A stretch of DNA of 14,492 bases from Paracoccaceae bacterium (GTDB taxonomy: Bacteria > Pseudomonadota > Alphaproteobacteria > Rhodobacterales > Rhodobacteraceae), in the NCBI GenBank assembly GCA_026982255.1, contig JALSHL010000210.1, forward strand, positions 1-14,492. Reading direction: 5' to 3'. A program made the position numbers and the translations under genes. Within the stretch, counting starts at the first letter, position 1; each line of letters starts with the position of its first letter. Below the pieces are notes generated by a model, which searched no databases, was not told the origin of the DNA, and saw nothing but the letters and a program-made list of their open reading frames with translations. This document shows positions 13,238 through 14,492 of this stretch, one piece after another.

Positions 13238-14119
13238 TTGACCAATCAAGAGTTTAGCGACGTGGCGACAGATTTGCTGATACAACCGGACCCGGACAAT
13301 CCGCGCCTGACGCGGGCGGTTTCGGGCATCGACCAGAACGGCATCCCGTGCGAGATCCGCGTGGTCGAGGAGCGCCCCCTGACTATATACCTGAACGCGC
13401 AAGAGATCGTGACGGCGATGACCATCGGGGACTATCCTGAATATCTGGCGGTCGGCTATCTGCGCAATCAGGGGATGCTTCTGCCGGATGATGTCATTAC
13501 CCGCGTGGACTATGACGACGAGATCGAAACCGTCGTGGTGCGCACCGAACGCCGGACCGATTACGAGGAAAAGCTGAAGAAAAAGACCCGCACCTCGGGC
13601 TGCGCTGTCGGCACGGTGTTCGGCGATATGATGGAGGGGCTGGAGGCCGTGCAACTGCCGCAGGTGGAATTGCGCACGAGCTGGCTTTATGCGCTTGCGC
13701 AGCAGATCAACACCATGCCCAGCCTTTATTTGCAGGCAGGGGCCATCCATGGTTCGGTGCTTTGCCATCGCGACCGGCCGCTGGTGTATATGGAGGATGT
13801 GGGCCGGCACAACGCCGTGGACAAAATCGCGGGCTGGATGATGATGGAGGGGACCACGCCCGCCGACAAGATCCTCTATACCACCGGCCGTTTGACTTCG
13901 GAGATGGTGATCAAGACGGCGCTGATGGGTATTCCGGTGCTGGCGTCGCGCTCGGGTTTCACTGCATGGGGTGTCGAGATCGCGCGGCAGGTCGGCCTGA
14001 CGGTTATCGGGCGGATGCGCGGCAAACGGTTTATCTGCCTGAGCGGCGAGGAGCGGCTGGTACGCGATGCCGATATCGACACCGTGCCGGACGAGCCGCG
14101 CAAGGGGCATCGCAAATGA
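13238..14119 (+). CDS. fdhD: Formate dehydrogenase accessory sulfurtransferase FdhD
   Basis: FdhD carries sulfur from cysteine desulfurase to the molybdenum of bis-MGD, needed for active formate dehydrogenase. The 293-residue protein shows the family core: NGIPCEIRVVEERPLTIYLN near 34-53, YPEYLAVGYLRNQGML near 66-81, SGCAVGTVFGD (120-130), GAIHGSVL, YMEDVGRHNAVDKIAGW, TTGRLTSEMVIK and ASRSGFTAWGVE. In E. coli the sulfur-carrying loop is CxxC; here the first cysteine is C122 but the second position is glycine (G125). The start appears to be TTG 13238, with GGGGAT about nine bases upstream; no ATG fits, and a GTG eight codons further is the alternative. The gene overlaps mobA by 4 bases. An FdsC-like role is also possible. 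No formate dehydrogenase gene is in the window. Confidence 0.93.
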   Translation: MTNQEFSDVATDLLIQPDPDNPRLTRAVSGIDQNGIPCEIRVVEERPLTIYLNAQEIVTAMTIGDYPEYLAVGYLRNQGMLLPDDVITRVDYDDEIETVVVRTERRTDYEEKLKKKTRTSGCAVGTVFGDMMEGLEAVQLPQVELRTSWLYALAQQINTMPSLYLQAGAIHGSVLCHRDRPLVYMEDVGRHNAVDKIAGWMMMEGTTPADKILYTTGRLTSEMVIKTALMGIPVLASRSGFTAWGVEIARQVGLTVIGRMRGKRFICLSGEERLVRDADIDTVPDEPRKGHRK

Positions 14120-14492
14120 AACCGGCAGGGGTTATTCTGGCGGGTGGGCAATCCTCACGCATGGGCGGCGGGGACAAAGCGTTGTTATCGCTTGGCGACA
14201 AACCCTTGCTTGCCCATGTAATCGACCGGCTGCGCCCGCAGGTCTCGGAGCTTGTGTTGAATGCCAACGGCGATCCGGCACGGTTTGCGGAGTTCGGCCT
14301 GCCCGTGGTGGCGGATTCTATCGACGGGTTTGTCGGGCCGCTGGCCGGGGTGCTGGCCGGAATGGACTGGGCGCACGGGCAGGGGGTGGAATATATTGTC
14401 ACCGCCGCCGCCGATACACCGTTTTTCCCTGAAAATCTGGTAATGGCATTGCAAATGGCACGCGAGGGGGCGCAATCGCCGCTGGTGATGGC
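14116..14492 (+). CDS. mobA: Molybdenum cofactor guanylyltransferase MobA, partial (C-terminus beyond window)
   Basis: MobA transfers GMP from GTP to molybdopterin to make MGD, the form of cofactor used by formate dehydrogenase and related enzymes. The frame stays open for 125 codons to the window edge. The nucleotidyltransferase signature LAGGQSSRMGGGDKALL stands at residues 8-24, followed by LVLNANGD, PVVADSIDGFVGPLAGVLAG and TAAADTPFF with the metal-binding aspartate D100 region. The ATG overlaps the fdhD stop in ATGA, and AAGGGG at 14102-14107 is its ribosome site, eight bases upstream. Coupling with fdhD fits, because both mature the same bis-MGD cofactor. Confidence 0.95.
   Translation, partial: MKPAGVILAGGQSSRMGGGDKALLSLGDKPLLAHVIDRLRPQVSELVLNANGDPARFAEFGLPVVADSIDGFVGPLAGVLAGMDWAHGQGVEYIVTAAADTPFFPENLVMALQMAREGAQSPLVM

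Noticed and set aside
13202..14110. Minus-strand open frame of 302 codons covering fdhD
   Set aside because: fdhD on the other strand has every family motif; this frame has none and is His/Arg-rich.
1..14492. CRISPR array, tRNA, rRNA, insertion sequence, prophage or toxin-antitoxin and defence genes
   Set aside because: I looked on both strands and saw no spaced repeats, cloverleaf-like sequences, transposase or recombinase motifs, or known defence domains.

Overview
This is a GC-rich stretch of chromosome from an alphaproteobacterium, most likely a member of the Rhodobacteraceae (Roseobacter group). The inference rests on protein character: a DUF1244 protein next to an N-formylglutamate amidohydrolase-like gene, alanine dehydrogenase divergent from its Lrp/AsnC regulator, and a small Flp-type pilin-like peptide of the kind common in that family. 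The content is mostly housekeeping. I see no CRISPR array, prophage, transposon, tRNA or rRNA, and no convincing large undescribed system. The interesting material is small or regulatory.

Layout. Positions 1-1907 (minus strand) hold a tightly packed three-gene unit, read right to left: an N-formylglutamate amidohydrolase-like enzyme, a DUF1244 protein and a ZnuA-type zinc-binding lipoprotein-like/periplasmic protein that runs off the left edge. Divergent from it is pyruvate kinase (2077-3522), followed by a 74-residue two-helix membrane protein whose ribosome binding site lies in a hairpin arm. Next come ribosomal proteins L35 and L20 (rpmI-rplT), closed by a clear intrinsic terminator at 4487-4517, and then pheS (4595-5677). 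pheS and pheT (6017-8422) are not adjacent: a 57-codon pilin-like gene on the opposite strand sits between them. pheT is followed at once by ytoQ.

From 9051 there is a membrane-embedded LytTR-type DNA-binding protein, then the mechanosensitive channel mscL, which shares a bidirectional terminator with the converging alanine dehydrogenase gene ald. ald and an Lrp/AsnC regulator (probably AldR) diverge from a 139-base region rich in phased TGCAAT and CGAATA repeats. The regulator runs tail to tail into azlCD, which encodes a two-subunit branched-chain amino acid exporter. The right end carries fdhD, overlapping by 4 bases with mobA, which is cut by the window edge; both act on the molybdenum cofactor.

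How the genes work together: rpmI-rplT and pheS/pheT belong to translation, ald/aldR/azlCD form an amino-acid homeostasis neighbourhood, and fdhD-mobA are consecutive steps in making active bis-MGD enzymes such as formate dehydrogenase. The zinc-binding protein, the DUF1244 protein and the amidohydrolase are probably co-translated, but their functional link is unknown.
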